From: Diphasiastrum complanatum
Lineage: Eukaryota > Streptophyta > Lycopodiopsida > Lycopodiales > Lycopodiaceae
Reading direction: 5' to 3'
Assembly (NCBI GenBank): GCA_029204225.1
Contig: CM055094.1
Coordinates: 69,412,974-69,476,973 of the forward strand
DNA length: 64,000 nucleotides
This document shows positions 45,851-57,044 of this stretch, piece by piece; the stretch's first letter is position 1; each line of letters starts with the position of its first letter. A program made the translations under genes and the position numbers. The notes under the pieces are model-generated. The model saw nothing but the letters and a program-made list of their open reading frames with translations. It searched no databases and was not told where the DNA came from.

Positions 45851-46146
45851 ACCTAATCAATATATCCCTTAGACGGGAGAGTTCGGGTCAGAGAGAGGCC
45901 GAGAGAGACCTTCGGGACCTTCGCATATCTCGCACATCTCGTAGTTCAAGAGAGGCCGATAGAGACCTTTGATACCTTCGCATATCTCGTGACCGCTGCC
46001 CGGAAAAGAAAACATAAGGAAAATGTGGTTTCCAGGCAATGTGAGTGGCCCGAAAACACTAAAGTTTTAATATATAGATAGTGAAGTGTGCCCGTTGATG
46101 ACGGGCGGCCGATGGTGTGTCTGTGTGTGCGCGCGAAGGCGTTCGG

Positions 46147-46150
<4 letters not shown>

Positions 46151-46212
<62 letters not shown>
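46151..46212 (+). repeat. (GA)n microsatellite, about 62 bp
   Basis: Counterpart of the TC tract at 14,425-14,497, about 11 bp shorter. Confidence 0.97.
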
Positions 46213-46216
<4 letters not shown>

Positions 46217-47982
46217 CCCTCCTTTGCACGTGTCCCTGCACCCTCCCCACGCCCCCACCCTTGTGTCCTCCCCGCATGCTCCCTTTGCCCTCCCTGTGCA
46301 CCCTCCCCACGTTACTTGAATTGCCCAAAATGGAAAAAAATTTCAAAAAAATGAACTTTGAGACCAGAGAACTGATTCGTCCAATGTGTTTGAATCATAT
46401 GTTTGCAAGCTCACCTGCATGTCTCGTCCATAAGAAATCTCACTTTGTAATCAGTTTCAGGTTCTAATGTGATTATCTTACACTAAGATGGACTTGCAAA
46501 GTTTCCGTGAACTTGACATCACTATGAAAAAGCTTTCAACGTTTAGTGATTGATAATAGTCAATCTTCTGTTATTACAAAGGATAAGTGGCAATGAGAAA
46601 CTAAACACTCATCAATTCTAGGAAATGCAAAAATGTCGCTACTATGCAATCCTCAGCTATCATGCACCATTTTTAGCCGATTTTGCATCATGCTCACCCG
46701 ATTCTGTATCATTTTAAGATTTACAAAAACCATGCGAATGCCGCTACTATGTAATCCTCAACTATCATGCACCATTTTCAGCCGTTTCTGCATCATTCTC
46801 ACCTGATTCTTCATCATTTTAAGATTTACAAAAACCAGAAAGCAAATCGGATCAACAGGAAGCGTGGTTTGCCTCTACCACCTTCGTTCATCAGGGCTGA
46901 GATCGAGCGCCATCAGTGCTGGGATCAGTGCTGGTGTGGCCGCAAGTCTGTGGGCGGGCAGGGCAAGGTTTAGCTTGTGAGCATAATGTGAAGGATGGCC
47001 AACACTAAACGAGCATGCCTCTATGTTGTGAGCTAATAGCCAATAATAGCCATATCTTCAAAGAATTTGTGAGTAAAATGTTCATTACTATGGATCGCTC
47101 TTGCAAGGCAGTTCACATTTGCTAACCATCGCACTTATGAAGCAATATTCTTCTATTGTTGATCGATGTCATGAAATAATATTGTTCTACTGCCAGTCAT
47201 CGAGACATCTGCGTGGCAGAAATCAATCACATTTATGAGAGAAACTACAGCCACTTCTATTCTGATATTAGTGGTGCTTTTGCTGCCAGAGATCTACCCA
47301 TTTATGTGACAGAGAATCAAGTCATTTCCATAGCAGAATGTGAGCGTAGTTCCAATGAGACCACATCGTATTTCAGATGCCAATCAATCACATTTTGGTC
47401 GCTGAGATCAAGTCAATTTTGTGACAGTCATTGACACATTTTACTGGAGCTATTTCCAACAATCAATGTGGGTGCATTTTTGTGGATCCTAAGGGCAATC
47501 TAGTACACTTGTTGTCAGTGATTTATCACTGATGTAGGAGCAAATCCATGGCTGCATTCAGAGCCCTCTCTGAGAAAAAAATATTATCAAAGGTCTGATA
47601 GGAATCTCTACCCATCGCTGCTAACAATAGCAGTTCTTTCCTCTTCTTATCAATGTTACTGTAAGTGCCATCTATTCAATGATGAGGAGTGCTGGTATCT
47701 CAATAATTACCACCTGAGCAATGATTGCCCACCTGTTGAGCAATGACTGCCCACCTGCTGAGCATCCTCCTGAGAGGCTAGAGCTATAGATCTGAGGAAG
47801 ATCAATGTATGAGTCACCTGTGGTTTCACCTGTGATCTGAATGCATCAATACAGGTCACATCATGAGAGCCTGAGGTGCGGGCGATGAGCAGGCGTCAAT
47901 GCGGCTGAAGAGTAGGATGAAGGAGAACGTGGAAATGCCAGATCCATTTCCTTCTATCCAGCGCCATCGCAGCGGTAGCAGC

Positions 47983-48216
47983 TGTTAGAAACCAATGATA
48001 AACTTGTTACTGTTTACGATTTACCGTTGACAGCTGTTACCAGCCGTAAGTAGCTGCAGGCTAGTCTACAGTCAACTACTAGTTTTTTCTCTCTCTATAT
48101 TCAAGGTTTATTGTACTCTCTTTCAGTGAGTGTGATATATAGTGATTGTGTGCTCTTCCTCCTCCTTGTGGTGATTGCTTATGATGAATGATTGAGTGCT
48201 TATCAGATTCTTGACA
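47983..48216 (+). repeat. copia-1-type LTR copy, 234 bp, with primer site at 48,217-48,228
   Basis: TGTTAGAAACC...TTCTTGACA followed by TGGTATCAGAGC. Same length as the left-arm copy, with two or three differences. No gag-pol follows; the leader is cut at 49,031. Confidence 0.85.
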
Positions 48217-49031
48217 TGGTATCAGAGCTCCTCTGATCCTGAGTGCATGACTATTGGGTTCGACTTGTCACTGGCTCCGTACGGAGGTGAGATAGTCCTT
48301 CATAGGAGGTGAATGCAAGAAAACTTACAGTGTTGATGAGAACAGTCTCTTGAGCAGATTGTAGGCATTGAAACATGGTACGAAGCGCTTGAACGCTCTT
48401 TGAAGAGTTTCTTCAGAGGATAAGGAGGCAAATACAGTGGGGAAACCATTGGCAACTGACTAGGATCAATTTGGTGAACATGTGAGCATTTTGCAGCTTA
48501 AGCTGTAGTGAGAGAGTGTGAAGTAGTGACAACACTACTTGTATCATTTTCAGATCATTTGAAGTGAGGCAAATCACTGTATTCAGGTTACAGGAGGGCG
48601 ACCTCAGTGTGGTGGAGAGCTGCAAGAAAAATCTTAGATAGAGATTGTCAAATGCCCAAGAAACCCCATTCATAGTTGCTAGGGTTTTGAGGTGAACCCC
48701 TGGATCTTTCTCTGTAGGCATGCATATTTGATGCTTTCAGTGGATGTAGATGGGCGCCCTAGTACTGTGATGAGGATGCCAAAGGGCCGCGACCAGCCGT
48801 GGAGCCAGTAAAGAGCTGGATCAATTTATGGGGCGGCAGCCATAGCTTGGAGAAAGCGAGGAGGAGAAGGAGGTCGCGGGCAGGTTCGCGCGCCAACTCA
48901 GACCTGCTACATAGTATAAAAGGGTGCATAGCATCTTCATGAGTCTCCTTCGACGCACAAAAATGATCCAGATCGTCCGATTACAATCTTGCTGAGATCG
49001 ACGGTGGAGACCTCTTGATCATGGATACAGA

Positions 49032-49685
49032 AGACCCAGCAGAAACAGATGGAAAAGTTGCAATTGCAATTTGATGAGAAGATCAAAGCATTGAAAAATT
49101 TTCACGGAAAAGCAAACAAGCAACCTGAGAAGTTTGCAAAGACTTTTCCTACCATGAAAAATGTCTGGTGTTCTATTTGTACAGGAAATCACATGTGCAG
49201 AATGCCCAAATAAAGAAAAATTTGTACCATTCTGTCGTGAATGTGGATATGGGCATTGCTATAAAGACTGTCCAGCAAGACCGAAGCCACCACCAGCTAC
49301 AGCACCTGTAAATTTGATAACAATCAAGCAAGGATCGGTAGCTCATAATAAACCAAGTGCACCCTTGATGGTAATCACCAGAGCACAAAAGCAAAAAGAA
49401 CCAGTAGTGGATTCAGTACTTGTTGATTCTATACCATTGAACAATACACCAACAACATCGAAAGTTTATCCAAATCTTAATGCAGAAAAACGAAGATATC
49501 AGGATATGAGACAGTGGATTAAGCATCTGCAAGAAGAAGAGGAACTTGAAGCTGCTAAAGTAACAGCTGAAGTTCGGTCTTCACCATTGCAGCCTCCAAG
49601 AAATTTACGTACGGATATGAATGATCAATTACATCATCACGAAGAACCCTTTAAGATGACGGAACCGGAAGCCCCGCAAACATAA
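49032..49685 (+). pseudogene. G2 gag C-terminus with zinc fingers
   Basis: The frame begins KTQQKQMEKLQLQFDEKIKA at the arm junction and continues through FAKTFPTMKNVWCSICTGN. After a frame change it has CRECGYGHCYKDCPARPKPP, a CCHC-like knuckle, and a polar tail to 49,685. The capsid part is missing. Zinc knuckles bind the element RNA. Confidence 0.8.
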
Positions 49686-49934
49686 TTACTCATGAATATT
49701 TTGTCTAGCAAGATCAATATTTCATTGGGAGAGCTCTTAAAGTTGGTGCCAAAAGCAAAAAAAGTCTTAGCGCAAAAGTTAGCTCAAGAAGAATCAGAAG
49801 ACCATCAGGAGCCGCTCTTTTGTGCTGGATTTGAAGAATCTAACGATGTACTACATGTTGGAGCAGCTTAGGAAAGTGAACAAAAGAATATCACTCTGCC
49901 AATACAACATAGACAATTTTCTAAAGAAGCAGCC

Positions 49935-51551
49935 GTGATAGACGGCGGTTCAGGAGTTAACCTGATTTCTAAAAAGCTATGTACAAAATGGGGCCTTACG
50001 AAGATTAAGCCTGCTACTTTTGCTATTAAGCTAGCTGATCAAACGACGGTTCGTCCACGAGGAATGGCGAAAGATATACCTGTCAGGATTGCAGGAGTAC
50101 AGTTCGTCATTACTTTCATCGTGATGGACTTACCAAAAGCACCAAATGTCTACCGAGTTCTCTTAGGACGTCCATGGTTACGAGTTGCGCAAGTAATTCA
50201 TAACTGGGGTACCGGCAAAATCACTTTTGAAAATCATGAACGTGCAGTTAAAATTGATCCTACGACTTGGACTATCAAGCCAGTGGTTCAAAAAGCGGAT
50301 GACGATTCATCAACAACGGATCACACTTGTGATCAACCAGAGAAAAAATTGGGAGTTCACTACGATTCTCAAACGGATACAGTCAATTGGAACGAAGCTC
50401 TTGCAACAATTGATTGTACAGCAGGATATATGTGTCAACAAGATATTCAATCAGAGATGAGCGAGATTTCCTTGTTAGATCAAACTTTGGATATGCCAAT
50501 CACATTTCCACTAAATGTGCTGAATGTAGCCTGTATATCAACGGAACCTATACCAGATCCAATTGAGGATGATCTCATATCAATGAGCCATGCCTTCACT
50601 TATGATGGCAATGCAGAACTTACGGATGAACAGATTCTACATCATATGGATCCGACCAGATTTGGAGTGCGTAATGTTCCTGATGAACCAACAATCAAAT
50701 CGCCCAAAGCAGTTATATTGAAGGGAGACAAGATGACAGGTTCGATGACGAAGAAACAAGCAAAGCAACATTATAATACGGTTCTGAAAGTGGAAAATCT
50801 CCCTCAAAAGATCGATTTAAAGGAAGTGCCACCTCTATTGGATAGAGGCAAAGGAAAAGTCAAGAATGATTCTTCAAGTCAGATTTCCATCAAGACATCA
50901 TCGTCTAGGAAGTCTTCACCTGTGAAGATAGATTTATCATCCCGAAAGTCATCACCTCCACGATCAATTCCTGCTAAGAAGACTAAACGAAGATCCAAGA
51001 CAAGTCCTTTCGAAAAAGAACAAGCAAATGTAGTCCAGCATGATATGCCAGAGCATTTTAAATGTTATACACTGGATGATGTGGTTATCATGTTACCTAA
51101 AGCACATCGTGAACCTGAAGACCACATGCCGAAATCTAAAGAGGTTTACGATGGCCCAGCTAGGACGCAGCCAATGAATCTTGCAGAACCAGGAGAACCG
51201 AAAAAAATTGTACAAGTGGGATCACAACTTACTCCTGAACATTATCAAGCACTCCGTTTGTTACTTATTAAGTATCAATATTGCTTTGCATGGACTTATC
51301 AAGATTTAAAGGGTATTCCGACATCAGTCATTGAACATACCATACCTTTAGTACCTGATGCAGTACCAAAGGTTACAAAGTTCTATCGCTGTAATCCTAA
51401 CGTGGCAGATCTGATAAAGAAAGAACTTCAGAGATTGCTTGACACCGATTTCATTTATGAGATTGAGCATACAGAATGGATTTCACCGATTGTCATTGTT
51501 CCTAAGAAAAATGGAAAATTGCGAATCTGTGTGAATCTCAAAGCATTATAA
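49935..51551 (+). CDS. G2 protease and RT N-terminus
   Basis: A 538-codon frame. Protease starts AVIDGGSGVNLISKKLCTKW and continues FAIKLADQTTVRPRG, VLLGRPWLRVAQVIHNWG. A long polar, Lys/Ser-rich spacer (about residues 180-420) follows. RT then begins with YCFAWTYQDLKGIPTSVIEH, FYRCNPNVADLIKKELQRLL, EWISPIVIVPKKNGKLRICV and stops at NLKAL where the conserved frame should continue, so a mutation truncates pol here. The first methionine lies inside the protease motif, so the real frame was entered from gag. Confidence 0.85.
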   Translation: MIDGGSGVNLISKKLCTKWGLTKIKPATFAIKLADQTTVRPRGMAKDIPVRIAGVQFVITFIVMDLPKAPNVYRVLLGRPWLRVAQVIHNWGTGKITFENHERAVKIDPTTWTIKPVVQKADDDSSTTDHTCDQPEKKLGVHYDSQTDTVNWNEALATIDCTAGYMCQQDIQSEMSEISLLDQTLDMPITFPLNVLNVACISTEPIPDPIEDDLISMSHAFTYDGNAELTDEQILHHMDPTRFGVRNVPDEPTIKSPKAVILKGDKMTGSMTKKQAKQHYNTVLKVENLPQKIDLKEVPPLLDRGKGKVKNDSSSQISIKTSSSRKSSPVKIDLSSRKSSPPRSIPAKKTKRRSKTSPFEKEQANVVQHDMPEHFKCYTLDDVVIMLPKAHREPEDHMPKSKEVYDGPARTQPMNLAEPGEPKKIVQVGSQLTPEHYQALRLLLIKYQYCFAWTYQDLKGIPTSVIEHTIPLVPDAVPKVTKFYRCNPNVADLIKKELQRLLDTDFIYEIEHTEWISPIVIVPKKNGKLRICVNLKAL

Positions 51552-51552
51552 A

Positions 51553-52188
51553 GTGACACGGAAGGAGCACTTTTCGTTACCTTTTACTGAAAGCATTTTG
51601 GATCGCCTTGTTGGAGCGGAAGCTTATAATTTCTTGGATGGATTTAGTGGTTACCACCAGGTTAAGATTGCACCTGCCGATCGCCACAAAACTGCTTTTG
51701 CAACAGAATGGGAGACCTATGCTTACAAAGTAATGCCATTTGGACTCTGTAATGCACCAAGTTCATTCCAAAGAGTAATGCAATTTGCCCTTAAAGATTA
51801 TCTGCAGAAATTTCTTGAAATTTACTTGGACGACTTGGGAGTTCATAGTACAGATACACACCACCTGGATTGATTGGAGAAAGTCTTTGAAAGATGCCGC
51901 AAATATCAGATTTCTCTAAATCCAGAAAAATACCAGATATGGGTTTCGCACAGAGTTGTGCTTGGACATGTGATATCAAGACATGGTATTGCCACCAATT
52001 ATTCTAAGATCAAAGTTATTGTGAAATTGCCACCGCCAGCAACAATTCGAGGAGTTTATGTGTTTATAGGTCATGCGAACTACTATCAAATTTTTATTAT
52101 CTTCTTTGCGGATTTAGCACGGCCTATATACAAATTAATTATTGTTCCTATTTGGACAGTAGAGGCGTTAGAACCCTTTGAAAAGTAA
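51553..52188 (+). pseudogene. G2 RT palm and connection
   Basis: KEHFSLPFTESILDRLVGAE, FLDGFSGYHQVKIAP, KTAFATEW, VMPFGLCNAPSSFQRVM and IYLDDLGVHS form the RT core with an intact YLDD box. A TGA stop at 51,871 separates it from the next part (CRKYQISLNPEKYQIWVSHR, GHVISRHGIATNYSK, FIGHANYYQIFI). Confidence 0.92.
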
Positions 52189-52751
52189 AAAAAAAGCATT
52201 ATCTTCAGCACCAATTCTGCGTTCTCCAGATTGGACATTAGAGTTTCATGTTCATACGGATGCCTCAAAATACGCCATTGGATCAGTTTTTGACGCAGCC
52301 AGGTGACTATAAGAAGGATTATCCTATACGATTTGCAAGCAAACAGCTTACAGATCCATAGAAGAATTATTCAACAACTGAATGTGAAGCGCTAGCCATG
52401 ATTTTTTCTGTTCGGAAATTTCGTCACTACCTCATGGAAACGCACTTTGCATTTTATACGGATCATCAACTGTTACTTTACTTGGTAAATAAGACGTGTA
52501 ATACTGGACGTATTGCAAGATGGTTATTATTATTGACTGAATTTGACTTTCAAATTGTGGTCAGAAAGGGTAAGCAACATTATCTAGCCGATCACGTTTC
52601 GCGAATTGAATCTGCACCAGTTAATACTGAAGTGGATGATGAACTGCCAGATGCTGCGTTGTTCTATGTTGAAGCAGTACCTGAGTGGACGACAAATATT
52701 GTTGAGTACCTGATGCTAGGACAACCGAATGACTCTTTGACAAAAGTATAG
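52189..52751 (+). pseudogene. G2 RNase H
   Basis: Ty3 RNase H blocks LEFHVHTDASKYAIG, PIRFASKQLTD, TTECEALAMIFSVRKFRHYL, FYTDHQLLLYLVN and VVRKGKQHYLADHVSRIES. A frameshift after AIG and one TAG stop (in GATCCATAGAAGAAT, normally CAG) interrupt it. The tether to integrase follows. Confidence 0.9.
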
Positions 52752-53954
52752 AAAAGACAATTGATTCATAAGGCTCAACCTTATCAATTAATTGCAGGAC
52801 AATTGTATCGTCGTGGATCAGATAATATTTTATGAAGATGTGTTTTACCACATGAAGTACCAGATTTAATCATGTTTTCACATGATGGCATGGGTGGAGG
52901 ACACTTCTCTACAGATATTACTGTTCGCAAACTTTTGCAATCTGGTTGTTGGTGGCCTACGCTTCATAAGGACACATAATTTTTTATTCAGACATGTGAT
53001 GTCTGCCAGCGAGCACGACAGCCTACTCGACAGAATTATGAATCCTTACATCCGGTTTTATCGCAAGCACCATTTGAAAAATGGGGACTGGATTATGTTG
53101 GTCCTATTTATCCCGTTGCGCAAGGATCTCAGGCCCGATACATTATCGTCGCAACTGATTATATGACCAAGTGGGTTGAAGCCAAAGCTGTCAAAGTGGC
53201 TGATGCAGAATCTACGGCCAAGTTTTTATATGAAAACATTATAATCAGATTTGGATGTCCGATTGAAATTGTCAGTGATCGGGGTACACACTTTGTTAAT
53301 CAAACAATAAAGTGTTTACTGGAAGATTTTTTTGTTATACACAGATTTAGTACTCCCTATTATCCCAGAGGGAATGGCCAGGCTGAATCTTCCAGTAAGA
53401 TTCTCTGCACTATTATGACAAAGACAGTTGAAGTGAGTCCGTCTGATTGGGAACATAAACTGTATGCAACATTATGGGCATTCAGAACCGCTTACAAAAA
53501 TAGTACAAATCAAACACCTTTTCAACTGGTTTATGGTCAAGATGTTGTTATGCCAATTGAATTTCTAATCCCATCTTTACGCATAGCAGCAACGGAACGA
53601 TTAAATGATGATCAGTCTTTACAACTTCGTCATGAAGTGTTGCACAAATTATGTGAAACCTGATTGATGGCAGTTCATGCCTTAGCAGCAGAGAAAGCCC
53701 GCTGCAAGGCATGGCACGATCGTCGATTGCACAAGAAAGATCTGGAAGCAGGAGATCTTGCATTGATGTACAAAACCAAGCTGATCAAGGGTAAGTTGAA
53801 GTTTACTAGTGAAGGCCCGTATAAAGTAAAGAAAATCCTGAACTATGGCGTAGTAATTCTTGAGCACTTGGATGGAAAACGATTTGATACTCCGGTAAAT
53901 GGCATCCGATTACGCAAGTTTTGGCAGCTTGCTCCGCCAGTTCAGCAAGCCTGA
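52752..53954 (+). pseudogene. G2 integrase, all catalytic blocks present
   Basis: The HHCC finger reads HDGMGGGHFSTD, GCWWPTLHKD and, after a stop, CDVCQRARQP. The core has VATDYMTKWVEAK, VSDRGTHFVN and GNGQAESSSK, the D, D and E residues, then LWAFRTAYKNSTNQTPFQLV. After a TGA, C-terminal DNA-binding sequence (EAGDLALMYKTKLIKGKLKF, LNYGVVILEHLDGKR) follows. Stops at the finger, after DNIL, at HKDT and after CET break it. Two of these fit CGA to TGA change. Confidence 0.92.
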
Positions 53955-54388
53955 TCTCAATATATTTTTTCATTTTATTTGTTTTCAATTTTTTGTTTTC
54001 AATATTTAATTTGCTGCCTTTTTTTGGAAAAAGACAATTAAAAAAAAAAAACAATAAGGGAAAGACTGATGAGCAAAAGTCAGGAAGTCATCAACATAAG
54101 GAAAAGGAAGCACAATATTTTTTATTATGGAAAATGACTTAGAAAACCACTGTTTTGGGCATCTTTGGCCAATACAGTATCAGAAACCTTCGCTGAGCTC
54201 TCAGATTGTACATCCACCCTTGATTTATCTAAATTGAAGTGGGCGAAGGTTTCTGACACGAGAAAAGTCAATTTTTGAGTTAGGCGAATGTTCAGTGATA
54301 TGCCATTTTGGAAACCTTCGCCGAGCATCATAATCTCATTATGAACCTTCGCCGACATGTTAGATGATCACTCAACACCCAGTTCTTC

Positions 54389-56229
54389 ATGGATATGTTC
54401 GATGATTTTGACCCCCTTGGGGCCACCGAAATCTTTGAAATGCCCCAGAGCCCAGTGCCCTTTGAACCCCAATCCTGGAAGAGGATTCGGGCATATCCAT
54501 GAATCTAAGATGGTGTCGAAGATGCCAGTCAGCAACCACCCACACAGGGTAGCCCAGCTACACTTCGGGTCGACACAGTTGTAAAGTCACCAAAGCAGTT
54601 CGACGCCACGGTGCCTGAAGGGTTTGAAGAAGAGGATACTTTTGAAGAAGAAGAGACCTTGGCACCTATTCCACGCCTACCAAGGATAGTACCATCAGGG
54701 TCTCCTGCTGCTGCCACCTCCACGACCATCGATTCTGGTGATGCTCTAGGGTTAGTTTCCAGTCTTGGGCAAGTGATCCAGTATATGTTGGATAAGAAGA
54801 AGGAAATGGAGCAGAGAATCTCTGATCTAGGATCCGAAAACACTCTGATCAGTCAAAAAATTGTCCATTTGGATCGAGAGGTGAAGATAGCCAAGCAACA
54901 TGAAGAAAAGGCTGAAAGCAAAAAGACATTGGCCCAGCAACAATTTGATCGCTTGGAAACCTACATCAGCTCCCTACAAAACACCCTGACAATCGCACAT
55001 GATCAGGTAGATAAGGCAGTGCAAGATGCCAAGCAACAGGTGCAGCTGCTGAAGGGGCAATTACAGATGGCCGAACAAGATCGCACACGGCTTCAAGGTG
55101 AATTGGATGCGACCACCCTTGAGCATGATGCATATCTGCAAACACAAATACGCGATCATCCGGTCACACCGACGAAAATTGCATATTTGTTCAAGAAAGT
55201 GGAAACATACAAAGTGGCCCTTCAGGGATTCCAAGGCCACTTTGATAGGTTCAAAGGAGCAGTTTCAACCGAGTTGGAAAAGACAAAAGAGACCATTAAC
55301 GCCTATGAAAAAGCCGCCGCTCAAGTGTTGGAAGCCGGACCACAAATCCTCGTCCCGGTCATGCCGCAATTCTCCCCTTCGCGCCAAGAAGCTATACAAA
55401 TGGATACAGGGGTTGATTCGAGCATGGACCAGGGGGGAGCTCTAGATCTAGCAGATCAACCGCCAACCATACCGACAGTACAAGCAGGTCCATCCTCATC
55501 AAGGACAAGCCATTTATTCAGAAGGCCCATCAGCGTCGAGGACCTGATCCAGACCTTCTTAAAGCAACATCCACATGAGTCCTCGTGTGGTGGATGGGTT
55601 CTCAAATTCCGAGACCGAGGCCAGCAAAGAATTGGACAAAGTACCTGCACTAGGAGAGCAACCGACATGGAGAATCACAGTTTTTGAAAAAACTCCGGAA
55701 TCAATTAGGAGTTACGTCGCCAGCCCTCGCCAGTTGCGGGTAGATCCTTATTATGCCAATGCCGCGAAGAAATAAATGGAAAGATTTGGGATTGGCTATG
55801 GACAAAATCACCATCCATATGCCTAATTGGCCAATCATCCATCAGCCTTACAGCTGGAACATTTCAGTGGACTTCCACTGGGCCTTACAAGCATATCAGA
55901 GAGAGTACGTCCACTCTCCAAATCCAACGGTGCGACAATCGGCAATGTTTGCAAAAGATCTAACTCTATTGGCGTCAATGGCAACCAAATGGGACGATTG
56001 TCTTCCTACCCTGGAATTCGATCCAAATAAGCCGATGGCCTCAGAGCAAATCAAAGATCAGTTGTCGATTGCTCGACTGTATTTCCATGCGGCTATGATG
56101 GGAGGCTCTTGGGAATCCCGCTTCACCTCATGGACAACTTCCAAGTGGATTGCTGGAGCCCACCGTTGTTTCCTCCCGCATAGTTTGGATTTCAATACTG
56201 CACGTCTTGACTTTATGGAGAAGGTGTAG
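54389..56229 (+). pseudogene. G2 extra 3' ORF (aORF), coiled coil plus globular end
   Basis: An ATG at 54,389 starts MDMFDDFDPLGATEIFEMPQ and stops after about 38 codons. The main frame (54,540-55,687) has an acidic segment (EEEDTFEEEETLAP), then a long heptad-rich coiled coil from about 54,780 to 55,330 (LDKKKEMEQRISDLGSEN, LDREVKIAKQHEEKAESKK). The last part (55,753-56,229) is Trp-rich and looks globular (WALQAYQREYVHSPN, WESRFTSWTTSKWIAGAHRC). No membrane segment, protease or known domain is seen. It sits between integrase and the polypurine tract, like additional ORFs in some plant Ty3 elements. It is unlike the extra ORF of G1. Confidence 0.6.
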
Positions 56230-56313
56230 TATCATTTAATTAAGATTCGGCGCGAAGCCAATAAAAGTTCCCAATAACTGCATATTGCAGGTGTCGTGGG
56301 ACCGCCACCAGTT

Positions 56314-56327
56314 TTGGTGGGGGATAC
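56314..56327 (+). other. G2 polypurine tract
   Basis: TTGGTGGGGGATAC directly before the LTR start TGTTGGAGAC. Confidence 0.75.
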
Positions 56328-57000
56328 TGTTGGAGACTAACCCTAGTTAATAAGTGAGAGGGATTTGGCACCCTGCGTGTGTAAGTCCAACCTGATGACC
56401 ACATAGTTATTTGATTGATTAGTTAAAAGTTAATAAAGGACTTTAGGCCTTTTTGCGGGACCTTTAATGGCGTAGGGCCTAAATGTCAAGTTAGGGTATA
56501 AAGTTGGGTTTCCCTCCAGTTTTGATGGTTCCCACACTTTTTTAAATTTGAATAAAAAGAGAGGCAAGACTGGACCAATAGGATTCAGAGCTAGGGTCCT
56601 CCTCTCTACTATAAAAAGGGACCAACTCGAGTTGCTCCTCATGTTCATTTTCTCATTTCAATAAAGCGATTGGTTTTCTTTAGAAATGGATTGATGAATG
56701 TCCTTGCTCTTCCTCTCTTTTCCTCCATTTCTCATGCTTTCTTTGGATTTTGCTAATTGTTGGATCTGATCATTATTGGGATTGCTATTTCTTATGCTTT
56801 TTGTGAGAGAGAAAGGGAGAGAGAAAAGAGTAAGTTTCTATCATTGTTGTGGATTTAGGGTTAATGGAAGTAGGGTTAATGGATGTAGTGTTAATGCTTA
56901 GTGTTAATGGATGTTAGTGTTAGATCCTCCATTCATGTTGAAATCTGAACTATACTATCGCTCTCATGGGAATGAACCTACGCGTGACAACTAACTCCGT
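56328..57000 (+). repeat. G2 3' LTR, right edge uncertain
   Basis: Begins TGTTGGAGACTAACCC. It holds a TATA-like CTATAAAAAGGG at about 56,610 and an AATAAA at 56,660, as expected for U3 and R. Short GGGTTAATGGA-type repeats occur near 56,860-56,925. No TG...CA right end can be fixed without a partner; copia D sequence is recognisable from about 57,045. Confidence 0.7.
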
Positions 57001-57044
57001 CTCTTTGATTCTGGATTGACTAGATCTTGGATTCAGGTTAGGCA

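Larger units (their letters stand above)
43212..49031 (-). repeat. Right arm of 5.8 kb inverted duplication
   Basis: Reverse complement of 11,607-17,437. It carries the same decayed copia fragments (44,782-45,850), GA tract (46,151-46,212), 105-bp tandem pair and 234-bp LTR plus primer site (47,983-48,228), now on the plus strand. It ends at CATGGATACAGA (49,031), inside what is the copia-1 leader in the left copy, and joins gypsy G2 gag sequence directly. Confidence 0.93.
49032..57000 (+). mobile_element. Ty3/gypsy LTR retrotransposon G2, 5' end missing
   Basis: Contains the last part of gag, protease, RT, RNase H, complete integrase, an extra 3' ORF, a polypurine tract and a 3' LTR (from 56,328). 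The 5' LTR, primer site and most of gag are absent: the inverted arm ends exactly where G2 begins. It is related to G1 (same DGGSGVN protease, same YLDDLG box) but clearly a different family. The right edge of the LTR is uncertain. Confidence 0.9.
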
